A stretch of DNA of 64,000 nt from Pseudonocardia sp. EC080619-01 (lineage in GTDB: Bacteria > Actinomycetota > Actinomycetes > Mycobacteriales > Pseudonocardiaceae). Under the pieces are notes generated by a model that saw only the letters and a list, made by a program, of their open reading frames with translations, was not told the DNA's origin and did no database searches. The translations under genes were made by a program, and so were the position numbers. Every line of letters starts with the position of its first letter. Position 1 is the stretch's first letter. Below, one piece after another: positions 47,338 through 56,341 of the stretch. The stretch spans positions 2,402,501-2,466,500 of the forward strand of contig NZ_CP012184.1 in assembly GCF_001420995.1 (NCBI RefSeq), given 5' to 3'.

Positions 47338-48044
47338 GCGCCACGGCGCTGGGACTGGTCGCCGCGGCGGTGCTGGTCTCGTCCGGCAGCCCCGCACGTG
47401 ACCGTCTCCGTGCACTGCGCGGGCCCGGTCCCGACCGGCCCGCGGAACGTCCGCGCACCGCGGTTCTCGCGGTACTCGTCCCCGCCGGTGCCGCGCTGGG
47501 GTGGGTGGTGGCGGGTCCGGCCGGGGCGGTCGTCGGCACCGTCGCCGGGGGCGGGGCGCTGCTGGTCGTCCGCCGCGCGTCCGCCGCCCCGGGCGCCCGG
47601 GCCGACGAGGCCGATCTCGCCGCCGCCTGGGACCTCCTCGCCACCTGCCTCGGGGCCGGGCTGACCGTGCCGGACGCGGTCGGGGCGGCCGCCCGCAGGC
47701 TCCCCGGGTCGGCGGGGGCGGCGCTCCGCCGGGTGGCGGGACTCCTCGCACTCGGGGCCGACGCCGACGACGCCTGGTCCGCCGCGGCCGCCACTCCGGC
47801 GCTGGCCGGGTTCGCCCGGCCCGCCGGCCGGTCGGCGAGCACCGGTGCCGCACTCGGCCGGGCCGCGGCCGCGGAGGCCGGACGGCTGCGGGCCGGCCTC
47901 GCCGACCGGGCGGAGGAACGCGCCCAGCGCGCCGCCGTCCGGATCACCGCCCCGCTGGGGCTCTGCTTCCTGCCCGCCTTCCTGGTCCTCGGCATCGTGC
48001 CGGTCGTGATCGGGCTGGCCGGGGAGGCGTTCGCCCGGTGGTGA
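47334..48044 (+). CDS. tadC: TadC-like membrane platform protein
   Basis: 236 residues from GTG 47334, which overlaps the tadB stop (GTGA). N-terminal membrane segments, then a GspF-like domain (ADLAAAWDLLATCLGAGLTV, then PDAVGAAARRL) and a C-terminal segment (LGLCFLPAFLVLGIVPVVIG). Shorter than Gram-negative TadC, as is normal for actinobacterial loci. Confidence 0.88.
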   Translation: MSATALGLVAAAVLVSSGSPARDRLRALRGPGPDRPAERPRTAVLAVLVPAGAALGWVVAGPAGAVVGTVAGGGALLVVRRASAAPGARADEADLAAAWDLLATCLGAGLTVPDAVGAAARRLPGSAGAALRRVAGLLALGADADDAWSAAAATPALAGFARPAGRSASTGAALGRAAAAEAGRLRAGLADRAEERAQRAAVRITAPLGLCFLPAFLVLGIVPVVIGLAGEAFARW

Positions 48045-48100
48045 CACCGGACGACGACCGGGCCCGCACGTCCGCGGGCCCCCGACGAAGGAGCACTCCG

Positions 48101-48295
48101 ATGACCCGTTCCCTCCTGCGCACCCGCCTGGCCGCACTCGCCGTCGACGACGACGGGATGTCCACGGTGGAGTACGCGGTCGGCACCGTGGCCGCTGCCG
48201 CGTTCGTCGCCCTGCTGTACGCCATCGTCAGCGGTGGCGACGTGCTCGCCGCGCTCACCGGGATCGTGCAACGTGCGCTGTCGACGACGCTCTGA
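48101..48295 (+). CDS. DUF4244 Flp pilin-like protein
   Basis: 64 residues: a charged start, then DDDGMSTVEYAVGTVAAAAF, a class III signal-like pattern (Gly before M, Glu at +5 of the hydrophobic stretch) as in Flp pilins, and one hydrophobic helix. DUF4244 (Rv3656c) is the presumed major pilin, cleaved by a prepilin peptidase not seen in this window. AAGGAG precedes the ATG by 7 bases. Confidence 0.92.
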   Translation: MTRSLLRTRLAALAVDDDGMSTVEYAVGTVAAAAFVALLYAIVSGGDVLAALTGIVQRALSTTL

Positions 48296-48741
48296 CGCCC
48301 ACGCCGGGCGCCGGACGGCCGCCGACCGTCCCGCCCTGTGTACCGGTGACGACGGCGCGGTCACCGTCGAGGCGGCGATGGCACTCGGCACCCTCGTGGC
48401 GGTGACGGCGGCCGCCGTGGCCGCCGTCGCCGCCGTGGCCGCCGGGGTGCGGTGCACCGACGCCGCCCGCGAGCTCGTCCGGCAGGCCGCACGCGGCGAC
48501 GCCGACCGCGGGCGACACGGTGATCGCGACGGTCCGGATCCGGCCGGTCGGGATGCTGCCGCTCTCGGTGACGGGCTCCGCCGCGGCCGTCGCGGAGCCG
48601 GGGCTCACCGGTACCGGGAGTGCCGCATCGAGCGGTCCGCGTACGCCGCCGTCGGTGTCGGGGCCAGAGCCGGGGCCGGGGGACGAGACCGCCGGGGCAC
48701 CCGCGGTCCCGGACCCGGCGGAAGGGGCGGCACCCCGATGA
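48273..48741 (+). pseudogene. tadE: TadE-like minor pilin gene, apparently frameshifted
   Basis: The first half reads in one frame (DDGAVTVEAAMALGTLV, then CTDAARELVRQAARGDADR), the usual TadE N-terminus with its Glu+5 helix. From about 48510 the TadE C-terminus (GDTVIATVRIRPVGMLPLSV, then TGSAAAV) continues in the next frame and ends at TGA 48739-48741, overlapping the next gene's ATG by four bases. In other loci some 20 residues separate these motifs; here they abut, so a small out-of-frame deletion is likely. The unshifted frame runs on without a stop into the downstream gene. Start GTG 48273 is tentative. Could be a sequencing error. Confidence 0.65.
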
Positions 48742-49361
48742 CCGCCGACAGCAGCGGCCCTCGGACCCGATCCCGGTCCGGCGCCGCCCCACGCAGCGCC
48801 GCCCCACACAGCGCCGATCCGCTCGGCCCCGATCCACACGACGCCGATCCACACGGCGCCCATCCACTCAGCACCGCAGACCGGATCCGCCACGACGACA
48901 CGGGCGTCGCCTCGGTCTGGGCCGCCACCGCCGCCGCGGTGCTGCTGCTCGTCGGGGCCGTCGGGGTCGACGTCGCCGCCGCGGTCCGGGCCCGGCACGT
49001 CGCGGCCGCCGCAGCGGACCTGTCGGCACTGGCCGCCGCCGGGCGGTCGGTGGAGGGGGCCGAGATCGCGTGCCGGGTGGCCGCCGATCTCGCCGCCCGC
49101 AACGGCGCCGAGGTGGCCGCGTGCCACCTCGACGGTTGGGACGCGCTGGTGGAGGCCCGGGTCCGGTGGTCGGGGCTGCTCCCGATCGGCGGTCCGGCGA
49201 CCGCACGGGCCCGGGCCGGACCGGCACCGCTCGACGACGGCTCGGATGCCGTGACACCGGCACGACGACGAGGAGGAAGTGATCATGCTCTCGGTGAGCG
49301 GTCGGCAGCACTGGGTGAACGGACGGGTAACAGCGCAGCACGCCCGCATCACGTCCGGTGA
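48738..49361 (+). CDS. Rv3654c-family TadE/TadG-like protein
   Basis: 207 residues. A 45-residue repeat-rich N-terminus leads into the conserved part: DDTGVASVWAATAAAVLLLV membrane helix, ARHVAAAAADLSALAAA and EIACRVAADLAARNGAEVAA, matching the Rv3654c family always found at the end of actinobacterial tad loci. Probably a minor pilin or secreted pseudopilin. ATG 48738 overlaps the frameshifted tadE stop. The last 40 residues are basic and variable. Confidence 0.83.
   Translation: MTADSSGPRTRSRSGAAPRSAAPHSADPLGPDPHDADPHGAHPLSTADRIRHDDTGVASVWAATAAAVLLLVGAVGVDVAAAVRARHVAAAAADLSALAAAGRSVEGAEIACRVAADLAARNGAEVAACHLDGWDALVEARVRWSGLLPIGGPATARARAGPAPLDDGSDAVTPARRRGGSDHALGERSAALGERTGNSAARPHHVR
48787..48876. 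repeat. six degenerate 15-bp tandem units in coding sequence
   Basis: Units begin at 48787, 48802, 48817, 48832, 48847 and 48862 with consensus close to ATCCACACGGCGCCG. They encode His/Asp/Pro pentapeptides (HSADP, HDADP, HGAHP) at the N-terminus of the TadE/G-like protein, an extension not usual in the family. Confidence 0.8.
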
Positions 49362-49704
49362 GGACGAACGCCGGGTTCCGGCGCCGTTTCGTCGTCGCGA
49401 CCGGACCGATCGCCGACGCCGGAGCGCCCGGGACTGGCACCCCGCGCCGCCCTGCTGCCTACTGGAGTCAGTCGCGGAGACGGGCAGGGCCCGGTCCGTC
49501 TCCGGCACAGAGACCACGCTCCCCAGGCAGCGATGGCGTCGGAGCGCATCACGCGCCCCCGTCCGACGCCGTCGCCCGTGGTTGCCGCCGGCCTGCCCAC
49601 GCCCCCGACGGGCGGGCCGGCGGTGCCTCGCCGGATCCGGCGCACGCACACCCTTCGGCGTCGTCGCGACCGGCCCGCCCGCCCGGACCCGTCGGGCAGC
49701 CGGT
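49362..49704. other. 343-bp convergent intergenic region
   Basis: Lies between the last tad gene (plus) and the helicase gene (minus). Apart from the 9-bp stem-loop at 49475-49504 I see no conserved ORF, RNA or repeat. Frames open here have atypical composition. Confidence 0.5.
49475..49504. terminator. bidirectional terminator between tad cluster and helicase
   Basis: CGGAGACGG (49475-49483) and CCGTCTCCG (49496-49504) are perfect 9-bp arms with a 12-base loop, located between two convergent transcription units. Confidence 0.5.
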
Positions 49705-52206
49705 TCAGGCCGGCCCGCCGGCCTCCCCGAGCGCCTCCAGGACCAGGTCGAGCACCTGCACCGCACCGGTCTTGTCGAGCGGGTTGTTGCCGTTGCCGCA
49801 CTTGGGCGACTGCACGCACGACGGGCAGCCGGTGCGGCACTCGCAGTCGCGTACCGCCGAGCGGGTCGCCGTGAGCCAGCGCGCCAGGACGGCGTGGCCG
49901 CGCTCGGCGAGGCCCGCGCCGCCCGGGTGCCCGTCGTGCACGAACACCGTCGGCAGCCCGGTGTCGGGGTGCAGCGCCGTGGACAGCCCGCCGATGTCCC
50001 ACCGGTCGCAGATCGCGAACAGCGGGAGCAGCCCGATCGCGGCGTGCTCGGCGGCGTGCAGCGCACCGGGGAGGCGCGCCTCGTCGATCCCGGCGTCGGC
50101 CAGGGCGTCCGGTTCGATCGTGTACCAGACGGAGCGGGTGTCGAGGCTCTGCGCGGGGAGGTCGAGCGGGGTCTGGTCGAGCACCGTGCCGTCCGGGGTG
50201 CGCCGGCGGTAGCCGACCACCTGGCTGGTGACCGTGGTCGCGCCGAAGCAGACGTCCACCGGGCCGTACCGGCGGGACTCGAGCACCTCGAGCACCGTCA
50301 CGTCGGACACCGACTGTGCCTCGGTCCGCCAGTCCGGCTCCTCCGGGTGCACGAGCGCGACCCCGCCGTCGAGATCGAGCTCGTCGACCACGTAGCTCTC
50401 GCCGCGGTGCAGGTGGACCGCGCCAGGGTGCACGGTGCCCGGTGCGGAACCGCCGTCGACGGTGCCGAGCATGCGTCCGGTGGCCGCCTCGACGATCGCG
50501 ACCTGCCCGAGGCCCGACCCGCGGATGTCGACCTGCGCCGCCGGGGCGTCCCCGGTGTCCGGCCAGAACCAGCCGTGCGGGCGCCGGCGGAGCACGCCCT
50601 CCTCGACCAGCGCGTCGAGAACCTCGACCGCGGGCGCACCACCGAAGATCCCGTCGACGTCGTCGGTGGTCAGCGGGAGCTCGGCCGCCGCGCACGCGAG
50701 CTGCGGGGCGAGGACGTACGGGTTCACCGGGTTGAGCACGCAGCTCTCCACCGGGGCGCCGATCAGGGTCTGCGGGTGGTGCACGAGATAGGTGTCGAGC
50801 GGGTCGTCCCGGGCCACCAGGACGACGAGCGCCTCGTCGGCCGCGCGGCCCGCCCGGCCCGCCTGCTGCCAGAACGACGCCCGGGTGCCCGGGAACCCGG
50901 CGACGACGACCGCGTCGAGCCCGGAGATGTCGACGCCGAGCTCCAGCGCGTTCGTCGTCGCGACGCCGAGCAGCTCACCCGTCATCAGCGCTGTCTCCAG
51001 GGCCCGGCGTTCCTCGGGCAGGTAGCCGCCCCGGTAGGCCGCGACCCGGTCGCCCAGCTCCGGTGCGACGTCGGCGACCTGGCGGCGGGCCCCGAGCGCG
51101 GTGAGCTCCGCGGCGCGCCGGGAGCGGACGAAGGCGAGCGTCCGCGCGTCCTCCAGCACCAGGTCGGCGAGCATCCTTGCGGCTTCGCCCCCGGCGGACC
51201 GGCGGACCGGTGCCCCGTTGTCGCCGGTGATCTCGGCGAGCAGCGGCGGCTCCCAGAACGCGACGGTCCGGCCCGCGTGCGGCGACCCGTCGTCGGTGAC
51301 GGCGACGACGTCGCGTCCTGTCAGGCGGGACGCGAACTCCGCGGGCCGGGCCACCGTCGCCGAGGCGAGGACGACGGTCGGGTGGGCGCCGTACCGGGCC
51401 GCGACGCGCAACAGCCGCCGCAGCAGCAACGCCACGTGCGAGCCGAACACCCCGCGGTAGGTGTGGCACTCGTCGACGACGACGAACTCCAGGCGGCGCA
51501 GGAACGTCGACCAGCGGCCGTGCCGCGGCAGCAGCGACCGGTGCACCATGTCCGGGTTCGAGAACATCCAGCGGCAGTGCCGCCGGATCCAGTCGCGCTC
51601 CTCCATCGGGGTGTCCCCGTCGAACGAGGCCGGCCGGATCCCGTCCGGGGCGATGTCGTCGAGCGCCCGCAGCTGGTCCGCGGCGAGCGCCTTGGTCGGA
51701 GCCAGGTACAGCGCGGTGGCCCGCGGGTCCTCGACGAGACGGGTCAGCACCGGCAGCTGGTAGACCAGCGACTTGCCCGAGGCCGTGCCCGTCGCGACGA
51801 CGACGTCCGACCCCGCCCGCACGAGCTCCGCCCCCTCGGCCTGATGGGCCCACGGCCGGTCGACGCCGCGCCCGGCCCACCCGGAGCGGAGCACGTCCGG
51901 CGTCCAGTCCGGCCAGCCGGTGCTGCGGCCCGGGCGCGGTGGGATCCGGACGACGTGCCGCAACGGGTCGCCGGGATCGGTCTCCGCAGGGGCGCCGGGC
52001 TCCCCGGTCGCCTCCGGACCGGCACCGGCCTCCGGACCCGGCTCCGGACCCGGCTCCGGCTCCGTCCCACCCGGCCCGAGCCAGGTCGTGTCGGCCCGGC
52101 CCGGATCCACGCCGGAGCCCGCGAGGACGCGGCGGAGCAGCTCGACTCCGCGCTCCGACCCGTCCAGGCACTCCTCGGGGGACCCCACGACCGGCCAGGT
52201 TGGCAC
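49705..52206 (-). CDS. DEAD/DEAH-box helicase, MrfA-type (DUF1998)
   Basis: 833 residues. SF2 motifs: Walker A ATGTASGKS at about residue 140, LAPTKALAADQ, VVVDECHTYRG (DECH), LASATV, then ATTNALELGVDISGLDAVV and QQAGRAGR. The C-terminus ends in a four-Cys zinc site (CECRTGCPSC, CGNGN). This is the MrfA/YprA family, 3'-to-5' DNA helicases linked to mitomycin-type damage repair; Rv3649 is the mycobacterial counterpart. An acidic Gly/Pro/Glu linker near residues 45-80 is unusual. GTG start at 52206. Confidence 0.93.
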   Translation of the reverse strand: MPTWPVVGSPEECLDGSERGVELLRRVLAGSGVDPGRADTTWLGPGGTEPEPGPEPGPEAGAGPEATGEPGAPAETDPGDPLRHVVRIPPRPGRSTGWPDWTPDVLRSGWAGRGVDRPWAHQAEGAELVRAGSDVVVATGTASGKSLVYQLPVLTRLVEDPRATALYLAPTKALAADQLRALDDIAPDGIRPASFDGDTPMEERDWIRRHCRWMFSNPDMVHRSLLPRHGRWSTFLRRLEFVVVDECHTYRGVFGSHVALLLRRLLRVAARYGAHPTVVLASATVARPAEFASRLTGRDVVAVTDDGSPHAGRTVAFWEPPLLAEITGDNGAPVRRSAGGEAARMLADLVLEDARTLAFVRSRRAAELTALGARRQVADVAPELGDRVAAYRGGYLPEERRALETALMTGELLGVATTNALELGVDISGLDAVVVAGFPGTRASFWQQAGRAGRAADEALVVLVARDDPLDTYLVHHPQTLIGAPVESCVLNPVNPYVLAPQLACAAAELPLTTDDVDGIFGGAPAVEVLDALVEEGVLRRRPHGWFWPDTGDAPAAQVDIRGSGLGQVAIVEAATGRMLGTVDGGSAPGTVHPGAVHLHRGESYVVDELDLDGGVALVHPEEPDWRTEAQSVSDVTVLEVLESRRYGPVDVCFGATTVTSQVVGYRRRTPDGTVLDQTPLDLPAQSLDTRSVWYTIEPDALADAGIDEARLPGALHAAEHAAIGLLPLFAICDRWDIGGLSTALHPDTGLPTVFVHDGHPGGAGLAERGHAVLARWLTATRSAVRDCECRTGCPSCVQSPKCGNGNNPLDKTGAVQVLDLVLEALGEAGGPA

Positions 52207-52547
52207 AGACGTTCGAATCGCGTGCCGGCGCGTCCCGGACGCGCGCCACCACAGGTTCCCCCGGGCGGGCCTTGACCCGGAGTCCGTTGCGCCTCAACCG
52301 ATCTGCGGGTTCCCGGATTGCACCGTGAACTCTGTGGCGTTGATCACTTTGCCGGGATCGTTATTCGTTGTGATCCCTGTCGCACTGAGTGGTCGGACAC
52401 ACTTCTACACTGCACGCGCCCGGACGGCGGAGCACCGCGGCCCGGGCCCAGTCGACGCCAGTGATGCCGTCGTCGGCAGGGGCGCCGTCGTGGCGTCCCC
52501 GCTCGTCGAGGCGGACCTGGTGGAACTTCGCTGATCCAGGAGGACGG
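52207..52547. other. 341-bp divergent intergenic region (helicase / hppA)
   Basis: Contains the most AT-rich stretch nearby (about 52310-52410). GATCAC (52342-52347) and GTGATC (52370-52375) are inverted 22 bp apart, and TACACT at 52406-52411 fits a -10 for hppA, with no good -35. mycobacteria have cspA in this interval of the map; none is present here. Confidence 0.45.
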
Positions 52548-54848
52548 ATGTCCGGTTCCACCCTCGCCCAGGGCCTCGAGCTCGGTGCGGGAGACCTCAC
52601 CGTCGTCGGTGTGGTCGCGGTGGTCGCCCTCGTCGCCCTGGCCGTCGGCGGTCTGCTGCTCAGGGAGGTGCTCGCCAACGGCGAGGGCACCCCGAAGATG
52701 CAGGAGATCGGCCGCGCGGTCCAGGAAGGCGCCACGGCGTACCTCAACCGCCAGTTCCGCACCCTCGCGGTGTTCGCCGCGGTCGTGTTCGTACTGCTCT
52801 TCGCGCTCCCCGCAGAGGACCTCGGTGAACGCATCGGCAGGTCCATCTTCTTCGTCGTCGGTGCGGTCTTCTCCGCGATCATCGGCTATCTCGGCATGTG
52901 GCTCGCCACCCGCGCGAACATCCGGGTCGCCGCGGCTGCCCGCGAGCCGGGCGGCCGGGAGAAGGCGACCCGGATCGCGTTCCGGACCGGCGGCGTCGTC
53001 GGGATGTTCACGGTCGGCCTCGGCCTGTTCGGTGCCGCGATCGTCGTGCTCGTCTACGCCGGCCAGGCTCCGCGCGTCCTGGAGGGCTTCGGCTTCGGCG
53101 CGGCCCTGCTCGCGATGTTCATGCGTGTCGGCGGTGGCATCTTCACCAAGGCCGCCGACGTCGGCGCCGACCTCGTCGGCAAGGTCGAGCAGGGCATCCC
53201 GGAGGACGACCCGCGCAACGCGGCGACGATCGCGGACAACGTCGGCGACAACGTCGGCGACTGCGCCGGGATGGCCGCCGACCTCTTCGAGTCCTACGCC
53301 GTGACGCTGGTCGCCGCCCTGATCCTGGGCACCGCGGCGTTCGGCCTGCAGGGCCTGCTGTTCCCGCTGATCGTCCCGGCCATCGGTGTGATCACCGCGA
53401 TCCTGGGCGTCTACCTGACCAAGGCCCGCGAGGGCGAGAACACGCTGCGCGCCATCAACCGCAGCTTCTTCCTGTCCGCGCTGTTCGCGGGCGTGCTGTC
53501 GATCATCGCCGCGTACGTCTACCTGCCGTCGAGCTTCGGCGCGCTGACGAACCCGACCGACGGCAGTGTCGCCGCACTGGCCGGTGACCCGCGCCTGATC
53601 GCGTCGGCCGCGGTGATCATCGGCATCGTGCTCGCGGCCGTCATCCTCAAGCTGACCGGCTACTACACCGGCACCGAGGACCGCCCGGTCAAGGACGTCG
53701 GCGAGTCCTCCCTCACCGGCGCCGCGACGGTGATCCTCTCCGGCATCTCGATCGGTTTCGAGTCCGCGGTCTACACCGCCCTCGTCATCGGGGCCGCGGT
53801 GTACGGGGCGTTCCTGCTGTCCGGCTCGATCGTCGTCTCGCTCTTCGCGGTCGCGCTGGCCGGTACCGGCCTGCTGACCACCGTCGGCGTCATCGTCGCG
53901 ATGGACACCTTCGGCCCGGTCTCGGACAACGCGCAGGGCATCGCCGAGATGTCCGGCGACGTCGAGGGCGACGGCGTCGACATCCTCACCGAGCTCGACG
54001 CCGTCGGGAACACGACCAAGGCGATCACCAAGGGCATCGCGATCGCGACGGCGGTACTCGCCGCGACCGCGCTGTTCGGGTCGTACCGCGACGCCATCAA
54101 CCAGGCGCTCGACGGCGCCGGGGTCGCGCTGGCCGACGCCGGAACCGCCTTCGCCTACGAGGTGTTCAGCCCGAACACCCTGGTCGGCGTGATCATCGGT
54201 GCCGCGGTGGTGTTCATGTTCTCCGGCCTGGCGGTCAATGCCGTGACCCGTGCCGCCGGCGCGGTCGTGTTCGAGGTGCGCCGCCAGTTCAAGTCCAAGC
54301 CCGGGATCATGGACGGCACCGAGCGGCCCGAGTACGGCCGCGTCGTCGACATCTGCACCCGCGACTCGCTGCGCGAGCTGGCCACCCCCGGCCTGCTCGC
54401 GATCTTCGCCCCGATCGCGGTCGGGTTCGGCCTCGGCGTCGGCCCGCTGGCCGGCTACCTGGCCGGTGCGATCGCGGCCGGCACCCTGATGGCGATCTTC
54501 CTCGCCAACTCGGGTGGGGCATGGGACAACGCGAAGAAGCTGGTCGAGGACGGCAACCACGGCGGCAAGGGGTCCGACGCCCACGAGGCGACGATCATCG
54601 GCGACACCGTCGGTGACCCGTTCAAGGACACCGCCGGTCCGGCGATCAACCCGCTGATCAAGGTCATGAACCTGGTCTCGGTGCTGATCGCCCCGGCGAT
54701 CGTGGTGCTCTCGACGCCGGACGCCAACCCGGTGATCCGGATCCTGATCGCCCTGGTCGCGGTGGCGATCATCGCGGCGGCGATCGTGGTGTCGAAGCGC
54801 CGCACGTCGGCCATCACCGACGCTCCGGCCGAGAGCTCGGTGGGCTAG
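52548..54848 (+). CDS. hppA: membrane proton-translocating pyrophosphatase, K+-independent type
   Basis: 766 residues with about 16 membrane segments. The substrate site is clear: DNVGDNVGDCAGMAADLFES at residues 225-245 and DTVGDPFKDTAGPAINP near the C-terminus. The determinant GNTTKAITKG has Lys where K+-dependent enzymes have Ala, so it should pump protons without potassium. It hydrolyses pyrophosphate made by biosynthesis (including the purine steps here) and builds membrane potential. AGGAGG lies 4 bases before ATG 52548. A strong terminator follows. Confidence 0.97.
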   Translation: MSGSTLAQGLELGAGDLTVVGVVAVVALVALAVGGLLLREVLANGEGTPKMQEIGRAVQEGATAYLNRQFRTLAVFAAVVFVLLFALPAEDLGERIGRSIFFVVGAVFSAIIGYLGMWLATRANIRVAAAAREPGGREKATRIAFRTGGVVGMFTVGLGLFGAAIVVLVYAGQAPRVLEGFGFGAALLAMFMRVGGGIFTKAADVGADLVGKVEQGIPEDDPRNAATIADNVGDNVGDCAGMAADLFESYAVTLVAALILGTAAFGLQGLLFPLIVPAIGVITAILGVYLTKAREGENTLRAINRSFFLSALFAGVLSIIAAYVYLPSSFGALTNPTDGSVAALAGDPRLIASAAVIIGIVLAAVILKLTGYYTGTEDRPVKDVGESSLTGAATVILSGISIGFESAVYTALVIGAAVYGAFLLSGSIVVSLFAVALAGTGLLTTVGVIVAMDTFGPVSDNAQGIAEMSGDVEGDGVDILTELDAVGNTTKAITKGIAIATAVLAATALFGSYRDAINQALDGAGVALADAGTAFAYEVFSPNTLVGVIIGAAVVFMFSGLAVNAVTRAAGAVVFEVRRQFKSKPGIMDGTERPEYGRVVDICTRDSLRELATPGLLAIFAPIAVGFGLGVGPLAGYLAGAIAAGTLMAIFLANSGGAWDNAKKLVEDGNHGGKGSDAHEATIIGDTVGDPFKDTAGPAINPLIKVMNLVSVLIAPAIVVLSTPDANPVIRILIALVAVAIIAAAIVVSKRRTSAITDAPAESSVG

Positions 54849-54881
54849 ACCGGAGCATCCCGCCACGCGGTATCCGCGGAC

Positions 54882-54923
54882 CACGACGGCCGCTCGTCCC
54901 GACCGGGGTGAGCGGCCGTCGTG
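54882..54923 (+). terminator. terminator after hppA
   Basis: Perfect 14-bp arms (54882-54895 and 54910-54923) with a 14-base loop, 33 bp beyond the stop codon. Confidence 0.78.
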
Positions 54924-54988
54924 CGCCGTCACCCGATTCGGCTACCCTGCCCCGGCCGGACCGCGGAGATCATCCGGTTGGAGGAGCC

Positions 54989-55591
54989 ATGCGGACGGTC
55001 GGCACGATCGGCGCGGCGCTCGCCGTCGCCCTCCTCGCGGGGTGCGGCTCCCCCGGGCCCACGGTCCCGGAGTGGACCGAGGGGATGTGCACGGCGGTCC
55101 GCTCGTTCGTCCAGACCGCCGTCGCGGCGCCGGGGGCCGGCCCGGCACCCGCCGAGCGGCTGCAGGCCGTCGGCGACTACCTGGGCCGCACGACCTCCGC
55201 GGTGGACCGCACCCTGGGTGACCTGGACCGGCTCGGCCCACCGCCCGTCGACGGCGGCGACACCCTCGCCGCGGAGCTCGCCGGCGGCCTCGGTGAGATC
55301 CGCTCCGCGTTCTCCTCGGCCCGCTCCCGGGTCGGGGCGCTGGACCCGGCCGACCCGGCCGCCGTCGAGCGGGACCTGCCGGGTGCCCTGGAGCCGGTCG
55401 CCCGCCTCGGCAGCACGACCGGTCCGCTCGCCGTCGTCACCGGGGACCCGGAGCTCGGCCCGGCGTTCCGGGCGTCCGCGGCCTGCGGCGATCTGACCCG
55501 TCTGGCCGAGCAGCCTCGATCACAGTCCGCCCCGGACGGCCCTGCCGGTGTTGCCCCGAACGGTGCAGCGGGGGAGGGTGGCGGCGGCTGA
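54989..55591 (+). CDS. putative lipoprotein (200 residues)
   Basis: Lipobox LLAGC at residues 15-19 after a short hydrophobic signal (MRTVGTIGAALAVALLAGCG), so it is exported and lipid-anchored. Mature part is helical with two more cysteines (GMCTAVRSF and ACGDLTR) that may form a disulfide. GGAGGAG precedes the ATG. The next gene encodes a second 200-residue lipoprotein with the same Cys arrangement (TVCGALL, PKCGELNKL), suggesting duplication. Function unknown. Confidence 0.85.
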   Translation: MRTVGTIGAALAVALLAGCGSPGPTVPEWTEGMCTAVRSFVQTAVAAPGAGPAPAERLQAVGDYLGRTTSAVDRTLGDLDRLGPPPVDGGDTLAAELAGGLGEIRSAFSSARSRVGALDPADPAAVERDLPGALEPVARLGSTTGPLAVVTGDPELGPAFRASAACGDLTRLAEQPRSQSAPDGPAGVAPNGAAGEGGGG

Positions 55592-55672
55592 CCTGCGGCG
55601 GCGTCCTACCGTCGTCACCCGACCGTTACCTCCGGGCCCGCTCCCACGGCCCCCCGACCCTGGAGCCCGACG

Positions 55673-56275
55673 ATGGCCACCCCCCGACCGGCGCGTGCCG
55701 CACGGGTCCTGCTCCCCGCCCTGCTCGCCACCCTCCTCGCCGGTGGCTGCGCCCAGACCGTCGCCGGCACGGCCGCGCCGGACCCGGCTCCGCGCCCCAC
55801 CGAGGGTGTCGGCGCCGACCCGGTCGCCTGGGGCGACACCGTGTGCGGCGCGCTGCTGTCCTACTACCAGCCGCTCAGCGCCCGGCCCGACTACGGCGGC
55901 GCCGACCTGCCCGGCATCAAGACCCGGCTGTCCGAGTACCTCGGCAACGTCAAGGGCGGCATCGACAACGGCAAGAAGCAGCTCGCCGATGCCGGCGCCT
56001 CCCCGGTCAGCGGCGGCGACCAGTTCAAGACCTCGATCAGCGACCTGCTGAACCGGACCGGGACGACCGTCGACCAGGCCCGGACCGACGTCGACCAGGC
56101 CGACCCGAACGACGTGCCCGGCTTCCAGGCACGGCTGAAGTCCGCCGAGGACAAGCTGCGCACCATCGGTGCCGCCGAGGGCCTGGACAAGCTCGGAGCC
56201 ACCCCGCGCCTGGACAAGGCGGTCGCGACGGCCCCGAAGTGCGGCGAGCTGAACAAGCTGACCACCCCGGGCTGA
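55673..56275 (+). CDS. putative lipoprotein (200 residues), likely paralogue of the preceding gene
   Basis: Signal and lipobox LLAGGC at residues 21-26, then a Pro/Thr linker and a helical domain (DLPGIKTRLSEYLGNVKGGI, LLNRTGTTVDQARTD) with a Cys near each end of the domain, as in its neighbour. No enzyme motif. Expected on the outer face of the cell membrane. Starts 81 bp after the first lipoprotein. Confidence 0.85.
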   Translation: MATPRPARAARVLLPALLATLLAGGCAQTVAGTAAPDPAPRPTEGVGADPVAWGDTVCGALLSYYQPLSARPDYGGADLPGIKTRLSEYLGNVKGGIDNGKKQLADAGASPVSGGDQFKTSISDLLNRTGTTVDQARTDVDQADPNDVPGFQARLKSAEDKLRTIGAAEGLDKLGATPRLDKAVATAPKCGELNKLTTPG

Positions 56276-56341
56276 GCACACGCGTCACCCTCCGGCGTGG
56301 CGCTGGTGACAGTGATCGAACATGCGTTCTATGATCGGCGC

